Assembly (NCBI GenBank): GCA_947629925.1 | Contig: CANRFO010000002.1 | Coordinates: 119,247-183,246, forward strand | DNA from: an uncultured Ruminiclostridium sp. | GTDB lineage: Bacteria > Bacillota > Clostridia > Oscillospirales > Ruminococcaceae | DNA length: 64,000 nt | Reading direction: 5' to 3' | Part shown: positions 8,629-17,060 of the stretch, one piece after another | Numbering within the stretch: the first letter of the stretch is position 1 | How the letters are laid out: each line of letters starts with the position of its first letter | Program-made: the position numbers and the translations under genes | The notes under the pieces: model-generated | What the model was told of the DNA's origin: nothing | The model's database searches: none | Seen by the model: only the letters and a program-made list of their open reading frames with translations

Positions 8629-8679
8629 ATTATATGCATTTATCAAATGAATTGTAACACATTCGGCAGGAAATGTCAA
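8629..8679 (-). promoter_or_regulatory. two overlapping promoters for the T-box cysES transcript
   Basis: One promoter has TTGACA (8674-8679) and TACAAT (8651-8656), the other TTACAA (8652-8657) and TATAAT (8629-8634), each with a 17-base spacer. They lie just past the end of the arsC/spx-like gene. Confidence 0.75.
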
Positions 8680-8691
8680 CGGTTTTTCGCT

Positions 8692-9036
8692 TTATTTTCC
8701 CTCGCTTATCCACTTCTTCCACACATCGGGACAGTTTCCCACGGTAACTCTTTTCCCGTCCTTTACGATAGGCGTCCTGAACAGGGAAGGCGTTTCAAGT
8801 ATTTTTTCCGTTTTTGCCTCGTCAAGCAGATACTTCACCTGAAAATATTCCTCCGCTTCGGTGTCTATCACCTTTTCAAGCCCTCCCGCAGCAGAGCATA
8901 CCGAGTTGAACTCGCCCCTGCTCATCGCTTTTTCATTAAGGTCGATGAACTGAAATTTTATTCCTCTTTCCTTGAAAAACCTCTGCGCTTTTTTGGTATC
9001 AAAGCACTTTTTAGTGCCGAATATCTGAATGTTCAT
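8692..9036 (-). CDS. Spx/ArsC-family (thioredoxin-fold) protein
   Basis: The 114-residue protein belongs to the ArsC/Spx/MgsR family: an N-terminal thioredoxin-like strand followed by a single cysteine (GTKKCFDTKKA, Cys11) and the family's LFRTPIVKDGK segment near the C-terminus. Family members act either as glutaredoxin-dependent arsenate reductases or as RNA-polymerase-binding regulators; the lone cysteine, without CxxC, and the lack of ars neighbours do not settle which. Its start overlaps the 3' end of recQ by 26 bases, so the two are probably co-transcribed and translationally coupled. Confidence 0.8.
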   Translation of the reverse strand: MNIQIFGTKKCFDTKKAQRFFKERGIKFQFIDLNEKAMSRGEFNSVCSAAGGLEKVIDTEAEEYFQVKYLLDEAKTEKILETPSLFRTPIVKDGKRVTVGNCPDVWKKWISEGK

Positions 9037-10870
9037 TTTTATTCTCCCCTAAATTTTTATAGCCGTTTATCTCCTCGATAAACGCTTTTCCGTACATCAT
9101 AAGCTTTGCCGCGCCAACACCGTTTACCTGAAGAAACTCGGTCTCGTCCGACGGCTTTTTCCTTGCCATATCTTCAAGCGCGGCGTTGCTGAATATCATA
9201 TAAGCGGGAAGCCTTTTCTGCCTTGCCGTTTCCGCCCTCAGCGCCTTTAGCCTGCTGTAAAGCTCTGTATCGTAATCCTCAGCTTCATTTCTTTTCTGCC
9301 TTTTTCCGACTTTTACCGTTTTCTTTACTCTGACGCATATCCTCTCTCCGCCGATAACGGCGTTATGTCCCTTTTCCGTTATGTATATCAGCCGATATTC
9401 GTCGTCCGTCCTGCCGAGATAGCCTCCGTTTACCAGCATATCTGTCAGATCGGAAACCTCTTTTCTGTGATACTGTGACATTATCCCATAGGTTGAAAGG
9501 CTGTCAAGACCCATCTGCAAAACCTTTTCCGCTTTGCTTCCCGTGAGCACCGAGCTTATCATAGCCTGTCCGAGGCGAAGCCCTCTCTGCCGCAGCCTGA
9601 ACACACAGCTTATTATCCTTCGTGCTTCGTCTGTTATATCCTTTTCCGTAAATTCCGTGCCGCAGTTTGAACAGCCCGAGCAGCTTGTGCATTTCTCCCC
9701 GAAATAAGCGAGGAGAAACTCCCTCAGACACTTCGTGGTCGTACAGTAGTCCACCATAGCGTTGAGCCGCCGTTTTTCCTGTTTTTTGAACTCTCTCAGC
9801 TCGTTGGGAGAAAGCCCTTCGCCCTCGGTATTCTCAATAAAATACCTTGCCGTATTCACATCAGCGGGACTGTAAAGCAGCACGCAGTCCGCCGCCGTGC
9901 CGTCACGCCCGGCCCGTCCCGCTTCCTGGTAGTAAGCCTCAGGGCTTTTGGGCATATTGTAGTGTATCACAAATCCCACATTGGACTTGTCAATTCCCAT
10001 TCCGAAAGCGTTTGTGGCGGACATGATCCTTACTCTGTCAAAGATGAAATCGTTCTGATTTCTGCTCCTGTCCGCGTCTGACATTCCCGCATGATACATT
10101 GCGGCAGGAACGCCGTTTTCCCTGCATATTTCCAAAGTCTGCTCCGTCTGTTTTCTTGTGGAGCAGTAAACTATCCCGCTTTTCCCGTCGAATTTTTTCA
10201 GAAGCTCCGCCAGCAAAGCGGGTTTACTTCTTGTGTCTGTCTTTATCACTTCAAAATAAAGATTAGGTCTGTCAAAGCCTGTGACTATCTCCATCGGCTC
10301 CTTCAGCCTCAGCTTTTCCTTTATATCCTGACGCACTTTTTCGGTTGCGGTAGCGGTGAACGCTCCCACTGCGGGGCGTTTCGGGAGAACTTCGATAAAC
10401 TCTGCTATTTTCAGATAGCTTGGTCTGAAATCCTGTCCCCACTGACTTACGCAGTGCGCCTCGTCAACAGCCGTTAACGCTATCCTGTTTTCCTGCGCGA
10501 ACCGCCTGAACATCTCTGTTTCAAGCCTTTCGGGAGCGACAAAAAGTATCTTGTAAGCTCCCTTTTCAGCCATCTGAAGCGTCATCATAAATTCCTGCTG
10601 CGAAAGGGAACTGTTCAGGAACGCTGCCGCAACGCCGTTTTGCGAAAGAGCTGCCGCCTGATCCTGCATAAGCGAGATTAGCGGGGAAATAACCAGCGTT
10701 ATCCCCTCTATCATCACAGCGGGGAGCTGATAGCAGACCGATTTTCCCGCGCCCGTCGGCATAACGGCAAGCAAGTCCCGTCCCGATAGCAGACAGTCAA
10801 CCGCCTGCTCCTGTCCCTCGCGGAAATTTGAGTGACCGAATATATCTTTAAGCGTTTTCAGCTTGTCCAT
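9011..10870 (-). CDS. recQ: ATP-dependent DNA helicase RecQ
   Basis: RecQ is a 3'-5' superfamily 2 helicase acting in recombination and replication-fork repair. The 619-residue protein has Walker A (MPTGAGKS, residues 37-44), a DEAH box followed by the RecQ-specific aromatic loop (CVSQWGQDFRPSY), helicase motif VI (QEAGRAGRDG), a zinc-binding cysteine cluster (CTSCSGCSNC), a winged-helix RQC region and a C-terminal HRDC domain with FLQVNGVGAAKL. ATG is at 10870. It heads a two-gene unit with the overlapping Spx/ArsC gene. Confidence 0.95.
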   Translation of the reverse strand: MDKLKTLKDIFGHSNFREGQEQAVDCLLSGRDLLAVMPTGAGKSVCYQLPAVMIEGITLVISPLISLMQDQAAALSQNGVAAAFLNSSLSQQEFMMTLQMAEKGAYKILFVAPERLETEMFRRFAQENRIALTAVDEAHCVSQWGQDFRPSYLKIAEFIEVLPKRPAVGAFTATATEKVRQDIKEKLRLKEPMEIVTGFDRPNLYFEVIKTDTRSKPALLAELLKKFDGKSGIVYCSTRKQTEQTLEICRENGVPAAMYHAGMSDADRSRNQNDFIFDRVRIMSATNAFGMGIDKSNVGFVIHYNMPKSPEAYYQEAGRAGRDGTAADCVLLYSPADVNTARYFIENTEGEGLSPNELREFKKQEKRRLNAMVDYCTTTKCLREFLLAYFGEKCTSCSGCSNCGTEFTEKDITDEARRIISCVFRLRQRGLRLGQAMISSVLTGSKAEKVLQMGLDSLSTYGIMSQYHRKEVSDLTDMLVNGGYLGRTDDEYRLIYITEKGHNAVIGGERICVRVKKTVKVGKRQKRNEAEDYDTELYSRLKALRAETARQKRLPAYMIFSNAALEDMARKKPSDETEFLQVNGVGAAKLMMYGKAFIEEINGYKNLGENKNEHSDIRH

Positions 10871-10901
10871 TTTTCTCTCCCAATGAATAAATTACAAAAT
10901 T

Positions 10902-10930
10902 ATGTTATCACTTCTTTTTTCAAAAGTCAA
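10902..10930 (-). promoter_or_regulatory. promoter for recQ
   Basis: On the minus strand TTGACT (10925-10930) and TAACAT (10902-10907) are separated by 17 bases, 32 bases before the recQ ATG. Confidence 0.65.
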
Positions 10931-10958
10931 TATCGCCTGATAAAATCGCTTTTTCCAC

Positions 10959-10987
10959 TGGACTTTTTATCTTTTATGTGTTATACT
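10959..10987 (+). promoter_or_regulatory. possible promoter for glmS
   Basis: TGGACT (10959-10964) and TATACT (10982-10987) with a 17-base spacer lie 74 bases before the glmS ATG. The match is moderate. The leader is too short for a glmS ribozyme. Confidence 0.45.
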
Positions 10988-11061
10988 TAATCATATATCT
11001 GAACATAACTGACAGATTTTTTCAGTAAAATAGAAACAAACCGATGAAAGGAAGAAACACC

Positions 11062-12885
11062 ATGTGCGGAATAGTAGGATATGTAGGCGACAAAGCCTGC
11101 CAACAGATACTTGTACATTCTCTGAAAAATCTTGAATACAGGGGTTACGACTCAGCGGGTATCGCCGTGTTCGAGGGCGATAAGCTGAAAACGGTAAAAG
11201 CCAAGGGCAAGATAGACGAGGGACTTGTCCCCAGACTTCTTGAAAACGGCGAGCTTAAAGCAGTTGCGGGAATAGGACACACCCGCTGGGCGACCCACGG
11301 CGAGCCGTCAGACATAAACGCTCACCCTCACGGCAACGCCAGAGTCAGCATAGTACATAACGGCATAATCGAAAATTACCGCAAAATAAAGGACTTTTTG
11401 ATCAACAACGGCTACTCCTTCGAGAGCCAGACCGACACCGAAACCGTCGCAAAGCTTCTTGATTATCACTACAACGGCAACCCGCTGGAAACCATAGCCG
11501 CTACCGTTTCGGAGCTTGAGGGTGCATATTCTCTGGGAATAATTTTCCGTGAGCATAAGAACAAGATATACGCCGTCCGCAAGGAAAGCCCGTTAATAGT
11601 AGGCATAGGCGAGGGCGAAATGTTTATCGCCTCCGATATGACCGCTATCCTTGAATACACAAAAAATTACTACCTCCCCGAGGCGGGCGAGATAGCCGAA
11701 ATAGACAAAAACGGCGTCACCTTCTACGACATTCACGGAAACGTGATAGAAAAGGAGATACAGACTGCTCAGTGGGACGTCACCGCCGCTCAGAAAGGCG
11801 GCTATGAGCATTTTATGCTTAAAGAGATACACGAACAGCCCGCCGCCTTGAAAAACACCCTGACCCCCAGAATATCCGACGGAATGCCTTCCTTTGAGGA
11901 ATGCGGGCTCACCGACGAAATGCTCCGCAATTACCGCAACGTGTTCATCGTGGGCTGCGGCTCCGCAATGCATGCGGGAATGGTAGGGAAGTATGTCATC
12001 GAGCAGATTGCCCGCACACCCGTAACGGTGGACATCGCCTCCGAATTTAAATACCGCGACCCCCTCATCACCAAGGACGACCTGCTGATAATCATTTCCC
12101 AGTCAGGCGAAACTGCCGACACTCTTTCCGCTCTGCGTCTCGGCAACAGCATAGGAGCTGACACCTTGGCGGCTGTAAACGTGGCGGGAAGCTCTATCGA
12201 CCGCGAGGCAAAAATGTCCGTCAAGACCCTTGCAGGACCTGAGATAAGCGTCTGCTCCACTAAAGCCTATATGGTACAGTGCGCATTTATGTATATGTTC
12301 GCTTTCCGCCTTGCCTATGCCAGAGGAAAAATATCGGCGGAAACCTGCCGTGACTACACCGCCAAGCTGCTCCAACTCCCCGACCTTATACAGGAATGTA
12401 TCGACCGTAAGGAGCAGTATCAGCGCGTAGCCGCAAAGCTGATGAACGCAGTGAGCCTTTTGTACATCGGCAGAGGACTTGATTATGCGCTGAGTATGGA
12501 GGGAAGCCTGAAGCTAAAGGAGATAAGCTATATCCACTCCGAAAGCTATGCGGGCGGCGAGCTGAAACACGGCACCATTTCTCTTATCGACGACGAAATG
12601 CCCGTTATCGCCGTAGCTACCCAGACAAATCTCTTTGCCAAAACCATAGCCAACGTTGAGGAAGTAAAAGCGAGAGGAGCAAAGGTAGTTCTCGTCTGCC
12701 GTGACAGCGCCGAGGTGACCGCCGACATCGCCGACCACTTTATCCGCATACCCGACACCGACGACCTGCTCATGCCCCTTGTAACGGCAGTACCTTTGCA
12801 AATGACAGCCTATTACACCGCCCTTGACAGGGAATGTTCAATAGACACTCCGAGAAATCTGGCAAAATCCGTAACGGTAGAATAA
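11062..12885 (+). CDS. glmS: glutamine-fructose-6-phosphate aminotransferase (isomerizing)
   Basis: GlmS makes glucosamine-6-phosphate from fructose-6-phosphate and glutamine, feeding UDP-GlcNAc and MurA. The start is fixed at 11062 because the mature N-terminal cysteine of MCGIVGYVG is the glutaminase nucleophile; AAAGGAAG precedes it. The 607 residues contain the class II glutaminase domain (to about 230) and two SIS sugar-binding domains (GCGSAMHAG and the later FIGRG-like IGRGLDYALSMEG), ending with LAKSVTVE. No glmS ribozyme is visible in the leader. The FkbM gene follows after 11 bases. Confidence 0.96.
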   Translation: MCGIVGYVGDKACQQILVHSLKNLEYRGYDSAGIAVFEGDKLKTVKAKGKIDEGLVPRLLENGELKAVAGIGHTRWATHGEPSDINAHPHGNARVSIVHNGIIENYRKIKDFLINNGYSFESQTDTETVAKLLDYHYNGNPLETIAATVSELEGAYSLGIIFREHKNKIYAVRKESPLIVGIGEGEMFIASDMTAILEYTKNYYLPEAGEIAEIDKNGVTFYDIHGNVIEKEIQTAQWDVTAAQKGGYEHFMLKEIHEQPAALKNTLTPRISDGMPSFEECGLTDEMLRNYRNVFIVGCGSAMHAGMVGKYVIEQIARTPVTVDIASEFKYRDPLITKDDLLIIISQSGETADTLSALRLGNSIGADTLAAVNVAGSSIDREAKMSVKTLAGPEISVCSTKAYMVQCAFMYMFAFRLAYARGKISAETCRDYTAKLLQLPDLIQECIDRKEQYQRVAAKLMNAVSLLYIGRGLDYALSMEGSLKLKEISYIHSESYAGGELKHGTISLIDDEMPVIAVATQTNLFAKTIANVEEVKARGAKVVLVCRDSAEVTADIADHFIRIPDTDDLLMPLVTAVPLQMTAYYTALDRECSIDTPRNLAKSVTVE

Positions 12886-12896
12886 AGGAAACTGAA

Positions 12897-13958
12897 ATGC
12901 AGATAAAAACCGTATGGCAAAGGCTTAAAGAGACCACCAAGCCCATAGTTATGTACGGAATGGGCGACGGAGCTGAAAAGATAATGAAAGTATTCGGAGG
13001 GCTTGAAATACAGCCCTCCGCATTTATGGCAAGCGACGAGTTCGTCCGCGGGCAGAGCTTTTTAGGCTATAAAGTCCACACCCTCTCTCAGATACAGGAA
13101 ATGTACAGCGATTTCATCATCGTCGTCTGCTTTGGGAGCAGCCTTCCCGAAGTGACCTCCCGCCTTTACGACCTTGACAGCAGGTACGAGCTTTACGCTC
13201 CCGACGTCCCCGTAACAGGCGGCGGACTTTTTGACGAAAAATATCTTGAAGAAAATCGCGATAAGCTGGAGCAGGTCCGTTCTCTCCTTGCCGACGATTT
13301 TTCAAGAAAGGTCCTTGATGATATAATAACTTACAAGCTGACAGGGCAGATAAAATATCTAAAATCCTGCGAAACCCCTGAGGAAGAGGCATACAGTCTT
13401 TTAAACCTCACTCAACGTGAAATATACGTTGATATGGGCGCCTACAACGGCGACACCGTTGAAAAATTTCTCAGTCAAACGGACGGAAAATTCAACGAGA
13501 TATACGCCCTTGAGCCTGACAGCCGCAGTTTCAAAAAAATGCTGAAACGCCTCGAAAATCTTGACAACAGCGTTTTTCACCCCATAAACGCCGCCGCATG
13601 GAATGAAAACGCCACGCTGAAATTTCAGAAAAGCGGCAGCAGGAGCAGCTCCGCCGACAATTCCTACGGCAGGGGGAAAGTAATCGACATACCCGCCGTT
13701 TCAGTTGATTCTGTCCTTGGCGGCTCTCCCGCCACATTTATGAAACTGGACGTGGAGGGAAGTGAGCGCGAGGCTCTTGACGGAGCGGCAAAGACCATTT
13801 CAACATACAAGCCGAAGCTGCTCCTCTCCCTCTATCACCGCACCGAGGACTTGCTTGACCTGCCCTTGAAGATAATGGAAATGAACAGCAAATACAGTCT
13901 GTATCTCCGCCACCACCCCTACATTCCCGCCTGGGACACAAATTTATACTGCATATAA
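12897..13958 (+). CDS. FkbM-family SAM-dependent methyltransferase with extra N-terminal domain
   Basis: Residues from about 175 to 353 form an FkbM-type methyltransferase: the motif I region reads YVDMGAYNGDTVEKF, followed by ALEPDSRSF and the FMKLDVEGSE block. The N-terminal 170 residues look like a Rossmann-type domain (VMYGMGDGAEKI) of unknown role. FkbM proteins methylate sugars or glycolipids, but the substrate cannot be read here. ATG at 12897 follows AAAGGAAACTGA, 11 bases after glmS, so it is probably in the glmS operon and may modify a cell-surface glycan. Confidence 0.8.
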   Translation: MQIKTVWQRLKETTKPIVMYGMGDGAEKIMKVFGGLEIQPSAFMASDEFVRGQSFLGYKVHTLSQIQEMYSDFIIVVCFGSSLPEVTSRLYDLDSRYELYAPDVPVTGGGLFDEKYLEENRDKLEQVRSLLADDFSRKVLDDIITYKLTGQIKYLKSCETPEEEAYSLLNLTQREIYVDMGAYNGDTVEKFLSQTDGKFNEIYALEPDSRSFKKMLKRLENLDNSVFHPINAAAWNENATLKFQKSGSRSSSADNSYGRGKVIDIPAVSVDSVLGGSPATFMKLDVEGSEREALDGAAKTISTYKPKLLLSLYHRTEDLLDLPLKIMEMNSKYSLYLRHHPYIPAWDTNLYCI

Positions 13959-13962
13959 AAAC

Positions 13963-13995
13963 TCCCCCGTCCGTCAGGACAGGGGAATTTGTTTT
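13963..13995. terminator. terminator between the FkbM gene and ribU
   Basis: A G/C-rich inverted repeat (CCCCCGTCC with GGACAGGGG) followed by AATTTGTTTT separates convergent genes. Confidence 0.7.
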
Positions 13996-14614
13996 ACCAT
14001 AATTTTTTCAGCGCATTTGAAAGCGGCTTGTAAATAATGAAGGTTATCGCCGAAACCAGAACGCCTTTTACAAAAGTGAACGGAGCGTTGAACCAGATGA
14101 GAGCGTCCCATAAATTTCCCACATTGGGATTTATCAGTCTGTAAAGATCGAGAATAGTTTCTTCGGGAGCAAAAATATTAAAGTAAACGGGATAGCTGAT
14201 GTAATAGTTTATCAGTATGCTTGCCCCCGCCATTATGACGCACCCTGTAAGGCAGGCTATCAGCGCCCCTGCACGGGTCTTTTTGTATTTGTAGATAAGC
14301 CCTGCGGGAACTACCATCATAACCCCAAGCAAAAAGTTGCACACCTCGCCGATACCGCCCGTCGTTGTGAAAAGCGCGTTTATCAGATTTTTCACAAGGC
14401 ATACCGCCGCTCCCGCCCAAGGGGAAATGACGAACGCCGCCACCAGTGCGGGCAGCTCTGAAAAGTCCATCTTCACAAAGCTTGGTATCAGTGCGGGAAC
14501 AGGGAAACTGAGGAACATCAGCACCGTTGACAGCGCCGCCAGCATAGCTGTAACGGCTATCTTGCGTACATGAGAATTTACCATTCTCTGAGTTTTTTCT
14601 GTTTTAACAGCCAT
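13994..14614 (-). CDS. ribU: ECF transporter substrate-binding component, riboflavin type
   Basis: This 206-residue membrane protein has about six hydrophobic segments. The region FVKMDFSELPALVAAFVISP with a later NLINALFTT is typical of RibU S-components, which capture riboflavin and work with a shared EcfAAT energising module (not in this window). The assignment is strongly supported by the FMN riboswitch directly upstream. ATG at 14614 follows GAAAGGTGTT. It is the only gene visible in the riboswitch-controlled transcript. Confidence 0.9.
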   Translation of the reverse strand: MAVKTEKTQRMVNSHVRKIAVTAMLAALSTVLMFLSFPVPALIPSFVKMDFSELPALVAAFVISPWAGAAVCLVKNLINALFTTTGGIGEVCNFLLGVMMVVPAGLIYKYKKTRAGALIACLTGCVIMAGASILINYYISYPVYFNIFAPEETILDLYRLINPNVGNLWDALIWFNAPFTFVKGVLVSAITFIIYKPLSNALKKLW

Positions 14615-14643
14615 AATAACACCTTTCCATAATCTGTATGATT

Positions 14644-14680
14644 TTTGGGAAAAAGGAAAGCCCCCGATAAACGGGGGCGT
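14644..14680 (-). terminator. riboswitch-controlled terminator before ribU
   Basis: On the minus strand GCCCCCGTTTATCGGGGGC is followed by TTTCCTTTTT. It sits between the FMN aptamer and the ribU start, as expected for a transcription-terminating expression platform. Confidence 0.85.
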
Positions 14681-14705
14681 AAATGTTTTATGTAACGTAA
14701 AACAT

Positions 14706-14815
14706 TCTGTTCTTTCATCCGGACTTTACCGTCGGTATCGGAATTTCACCGATTCAACCCTTAAAGGCTCGCGGACTTTACCGCCGGTGGGGAATTGCAC
14801 CCCGCCCCGAAACAG
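14706..14815 (-). promoter_or_regulatory. FMN (RFN) riboswitch
   Basis: The minus strand carries the conserved RFN blocks in order: CGGGGCGGGGTGCAATTCC, CACCGGCGGTAAAGTCCGCG, TCGGTGAAATTCCGATACCG and ACGGTAAAGTCCGGATG, closed by CTGTT/AACAG. FMN binding should favour the downstream terminator and shut off ribU. Confidence 0.96.
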
Positions 14816-14826
14816 ATTATGTTTAT

Positions 14827-14854
14827 ATTATACTCTCTTTTTTATTTTTGTCAA
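14827..14854 (-). promoter_or_regulatory. promoter of the FMN riboswitch, inside the feoB 3' end
   Basis: TTGACA (14849-14854) and TATAAT (14827-14832) are 16 bases apart on the minus strand. The -35 box is the Leu-Thr codon pair of feoB, and the -10 box contains the feoB stop codon. Confidence 0.8.
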
Positions 14855-16930
14855 CAATGTTTTTACATTTTTTGATTTTTTGCAGTTCTTCAGTATCATG
14901 ACCGCCGCAAGACCTGCGGAAAAAGCCGCCGTAGCGGTCGCAAAACTGAAAATTCCCGTCCTGACAAACATTCCCGTCTGATAAATGCAAAGCGCCGTCC
15001 CATAAGCAAAAACTGTCTGATACAGCAAAGCGAATCCCGTCCACCAAACGCTGTCCATTTCCTTTCGTATTGCGGACATTGCCGCAACGCAGGGCATACA
15101 AAGCAGATTGAACATCATAAAAGAGAACGCCGAAAGGCTGTCACGGAAAATTTCTCCTGCGTCCCCCAGAACGCCGAAAACTCCCACCAGCTCTTCCTTT
15201 GCCAGCAGTCCCAGAACAGACGCCACCACCGCCTGCCAGTTCCCGAACCCAAGCGGCTGAAATCCCGCCGCCAGAAGATCGCCCATATTTCTTAAAACAC
15301 TGTCGGCAGGCTCACGGACAAACGCAAATCCTCCTGCGCTCCACCCCACGTTCAGCAATATCCACACAACGCAGGACGCAGGCAGTATCACCGTTCCCGC
15401 CCTTTTCACAAAGGAAACGCACCTTTCTTTCATCGTTCTGAAAACGATATTGGCTTTCGGCAAATGATAATCGGGCAGCTCCATAACAAACGGCGCGTCA
15501 TTATCCCTGAAAATTTTCAGCCCTTTGAGAATAAGCCCCGATATCAGCACCGCCGCCGCCCCTGTAAAATACGCCAGCACAGCTACCCACCACGCTCCGC
15601 CGAAAAACGTCCCTGCGATCATTGATATAACAGGCAGCTTTGCCCCGCAGGGCATGAACGTAGCTGTGATTATAGTCATTCTCCGCTGACTTTCGTTGTC
15701 CACCGTCCTTGAGGACATCACGGCGGGAACTCCGCACCCCGTCGCAATAAGCATAGGGATAAAGGATTTTCCCGACAGCCCGAACGCTCTGAAAAACCTG
15801 TCCATTATGAAAGCCACCCTCGCCATATACCCGCATTCTTCAAGCAGCGACAGCATAACAAAAAGCAATGCCAGCTGAGGCAAGAACCCTACTACCGTCC
15901 CCACTCCTCCCATTATCCCGTCGATAACCAACCCGACGAGCCAGTCGGCGCAATCAACGTATATCAAAAACTCTCTCAGCGGCTGCGTTATCCACCCGTT
16001 TATAACCGTATCCTCAAAAAACCCGCTCAGCATACTTCCCACAGGACCCGCCGACAAAAAATACACCGCCGTCATCACAACGGCAAACACAGGCAGCGCC
16101 GTAAATTTTCCCGTAACTATTCTGTCGATTTTTTCCGAAAGTGAGCTTTCCTTTTTCGTTTTCAAAACGCACTGCTCCGCCGCCTTTTCCGCAATATCGT
16201 ACCGTTCGCTTATAATAATGCTGTCAGCGCTGTCATCACATTCCCGCTCCCTTTTTCGTATAACGGCTTCGATTTGATTTTTTGTATCCTGATTTAAGGA
16301 CAGATCTTTATAAACCCTTTCGTCCCGCTGAAACAGCGCCGCCGCATACCACCTTGTTTTCTCCGCTTGACCTTTCAGCATATTTTCTATATTCAGTATC
16401 GCCCTTTCTGTCCCCGTCGAAAACGCCTTTGGAACAGCCGCCTTTTTTCCTGCCGCATTGACAGCCTTTTCCACCGCCTCATCAAGTCCGATACCCTTTA
16501 CCGCCGACATTTTCACCACAGGAACGCCAAGTATCCTCCCCAGCCTTTCCGTGTCAATGACAACCCCCTGCTTTTCCGCCACGTCCGCCATATTAAGCCC
16601 CAATACCAGCGGCAGCCCCATATCCATAAGCTGTAACGTGAGATAAAGGCTTCTTTGCAGCTTTGTAGCGTCCGCAACGTTCAGTATCACCTGCGGCCTT
16701 CCGCTCAGCAAATGCTCTCTCGTTATAACTTCCTCCGCCGTATAAGGACTCAGCGAGTATATTCCCGGGAGATCCGTCACCAAAACGTCTTTTCTGCCCC
16801 TCAGGAATTTTTCCTTTTTCTCAACGGTAACGCCCGCCCTGTTTCCCACATATTCCTCCGCCCCTGTCAGCATATTGAACACCGTAGTTTTTCCGCAGTT
16901 CGGATTTCCCGCCAAAGCGATATTTATCAT
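14828..16930 (-). CDS. feoB: ferrous iron transport protein B
   Basis: FeoB is the Fe(II) transporter of the cytoplasmic membrane. The 700-residue protein has an N-terminal G domain with G1 GNPNCGKTT (8-16), G3 DLPG (53-56) and G4 NMAD (about 113), a helical guanine-dissociation-inhibitor region, and a C-terminal membrane domain with the Gate and Core motifs (GFLPQLALLF, SRTVDNESQRR, FMPCGAKLPV). No feoA or feoC is next to it. GTGGGG precedes the ATG. A weak divergent promoter (TTGAAC 16992-16997, TATTGT 16970-16975, minus strand) overlaps the queT promoter. Confidence 0.96.
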   Translation of the reverse strand: MINIALAGNPNCGKTTVFNMLTGAEEYVGNRAGVTVEKKEKFLRGRKDVLVTDLPGIYSLSPYTAEEVITREHLLSGRPQVILNVADATKLQRSLYLTLQLMDMGLPLVLGLNMADVAEKQGVVIDTERLGRILGVPVVKMSAVKGIGLDEAVEKAVNAAGKKAAVPKAFSTGTERAILNIENMLKGQAEKTRWYAAALFQRDERVYKDLSLNQDTKNQIEAVIRKRERECDDSADSIIISERYDIAEKAAEQCVLKTKKESSLSEKIDRIVTGKFTALPVFAVVMTAVYFLSAGPVGSMLSGFFEDTVINGWITQPLREFLIYVDCADWLVGLVIDGIMGGVGTVVGFLPQLALLFVMLSLLEECGYMARVAFIMDRFFRAFGLSGKSFIPMLIATGCGVPAVMSSRTVDNESQRRMTIITATFMPCGAKLPVISMIAGTFFGGAWWVAVLAYFTGAAAVLISGLILKGLKIFRDNDAPFVMELPDYHLPKANIVFRTMKERCVSFVKRAGTVILPASCVVWILLNVGWSAGGFAFVREPADSVLRNMGDLLAAGFQPLGFGNWQAVVASVLGLLAKEELVGVFGVLGDAGEIFRDSLSAFSFMMFNLLCMPCVAAMSAIRKEMDSVWWTGFALLYQTVFAYGTALCIYQTGMFVRTGIFSFATATAAFSAGLAAVMILKNCKKSKNVKTLLTKIKKRV

Positions 16931-16945
16931 CTTTTATTACCCCAC

Positions 16946-16974
16946 TTGATTTTTTTGCAAATGTATGCTACAAT
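16946..16974 (+). promoter_or_regulatory. promoter for queT
   Basis: TTGATT (16946-16951) and TACAAT (16969-16974) are separated by 17 bases. Transcription would begin near 16981, at the foot of a stem-loop. Confidence 0.7.
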
Positions 16975-16980
16975 ATCATA

Positions 16981-17010
16981 TTGTTCGGACTGTTCAATTA
17001 TGTCCGACAA
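16981..17010 (+). promoter_or_regulatory. stem-loop / inverted repeat at the queT 5' end
   Basis: TTGTtCGGAC and GTCCGACAA form a 9-bp stem with one bulged base and an 11-base loop. It lies at the predicted queT transcript start and also covers the possible feoB -35 box, so it could be an RNA hairpin or a protein-binding site. Confidence 0.5.
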
Positions 17011-17013
17011 ATA

Positions 17014-17050
17014 ACGGTGTGCTTGATAACCACCTTACAAAAAAACAAGG
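17014..17050 (+). promoter_or_regulatory. preQ1-I-like riboswitch (H-type pseudoknot) before queT
   Basis: GGTG (17016-17019) pairs with CACC (17031-17034), and the loop CTTG (17022-17025) pairs with CAAG (17046-17049) inside the AAGGAG ribosome site. Between them are ATAAC before the 3' stem and an A-rich tail, ACAAAAAAACAAGG. This matches the layout of preQ1-I aptamers such as the Thermoanaerobacter example. Ligand binding would mask the ribosome site. The class rests on layout; I could not run a covariance model. Confidence 0.75.
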
Positions 17051-17060
17051 AGAAAAAACT

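Noticed and set aside
10988-11061. Possible glmS ribozyme upstream of glmS
   Set aside because: The leader between the likely -10 box and the ATG is only about 75 bases and shows no ribozyme core; there is no room for the known fold.
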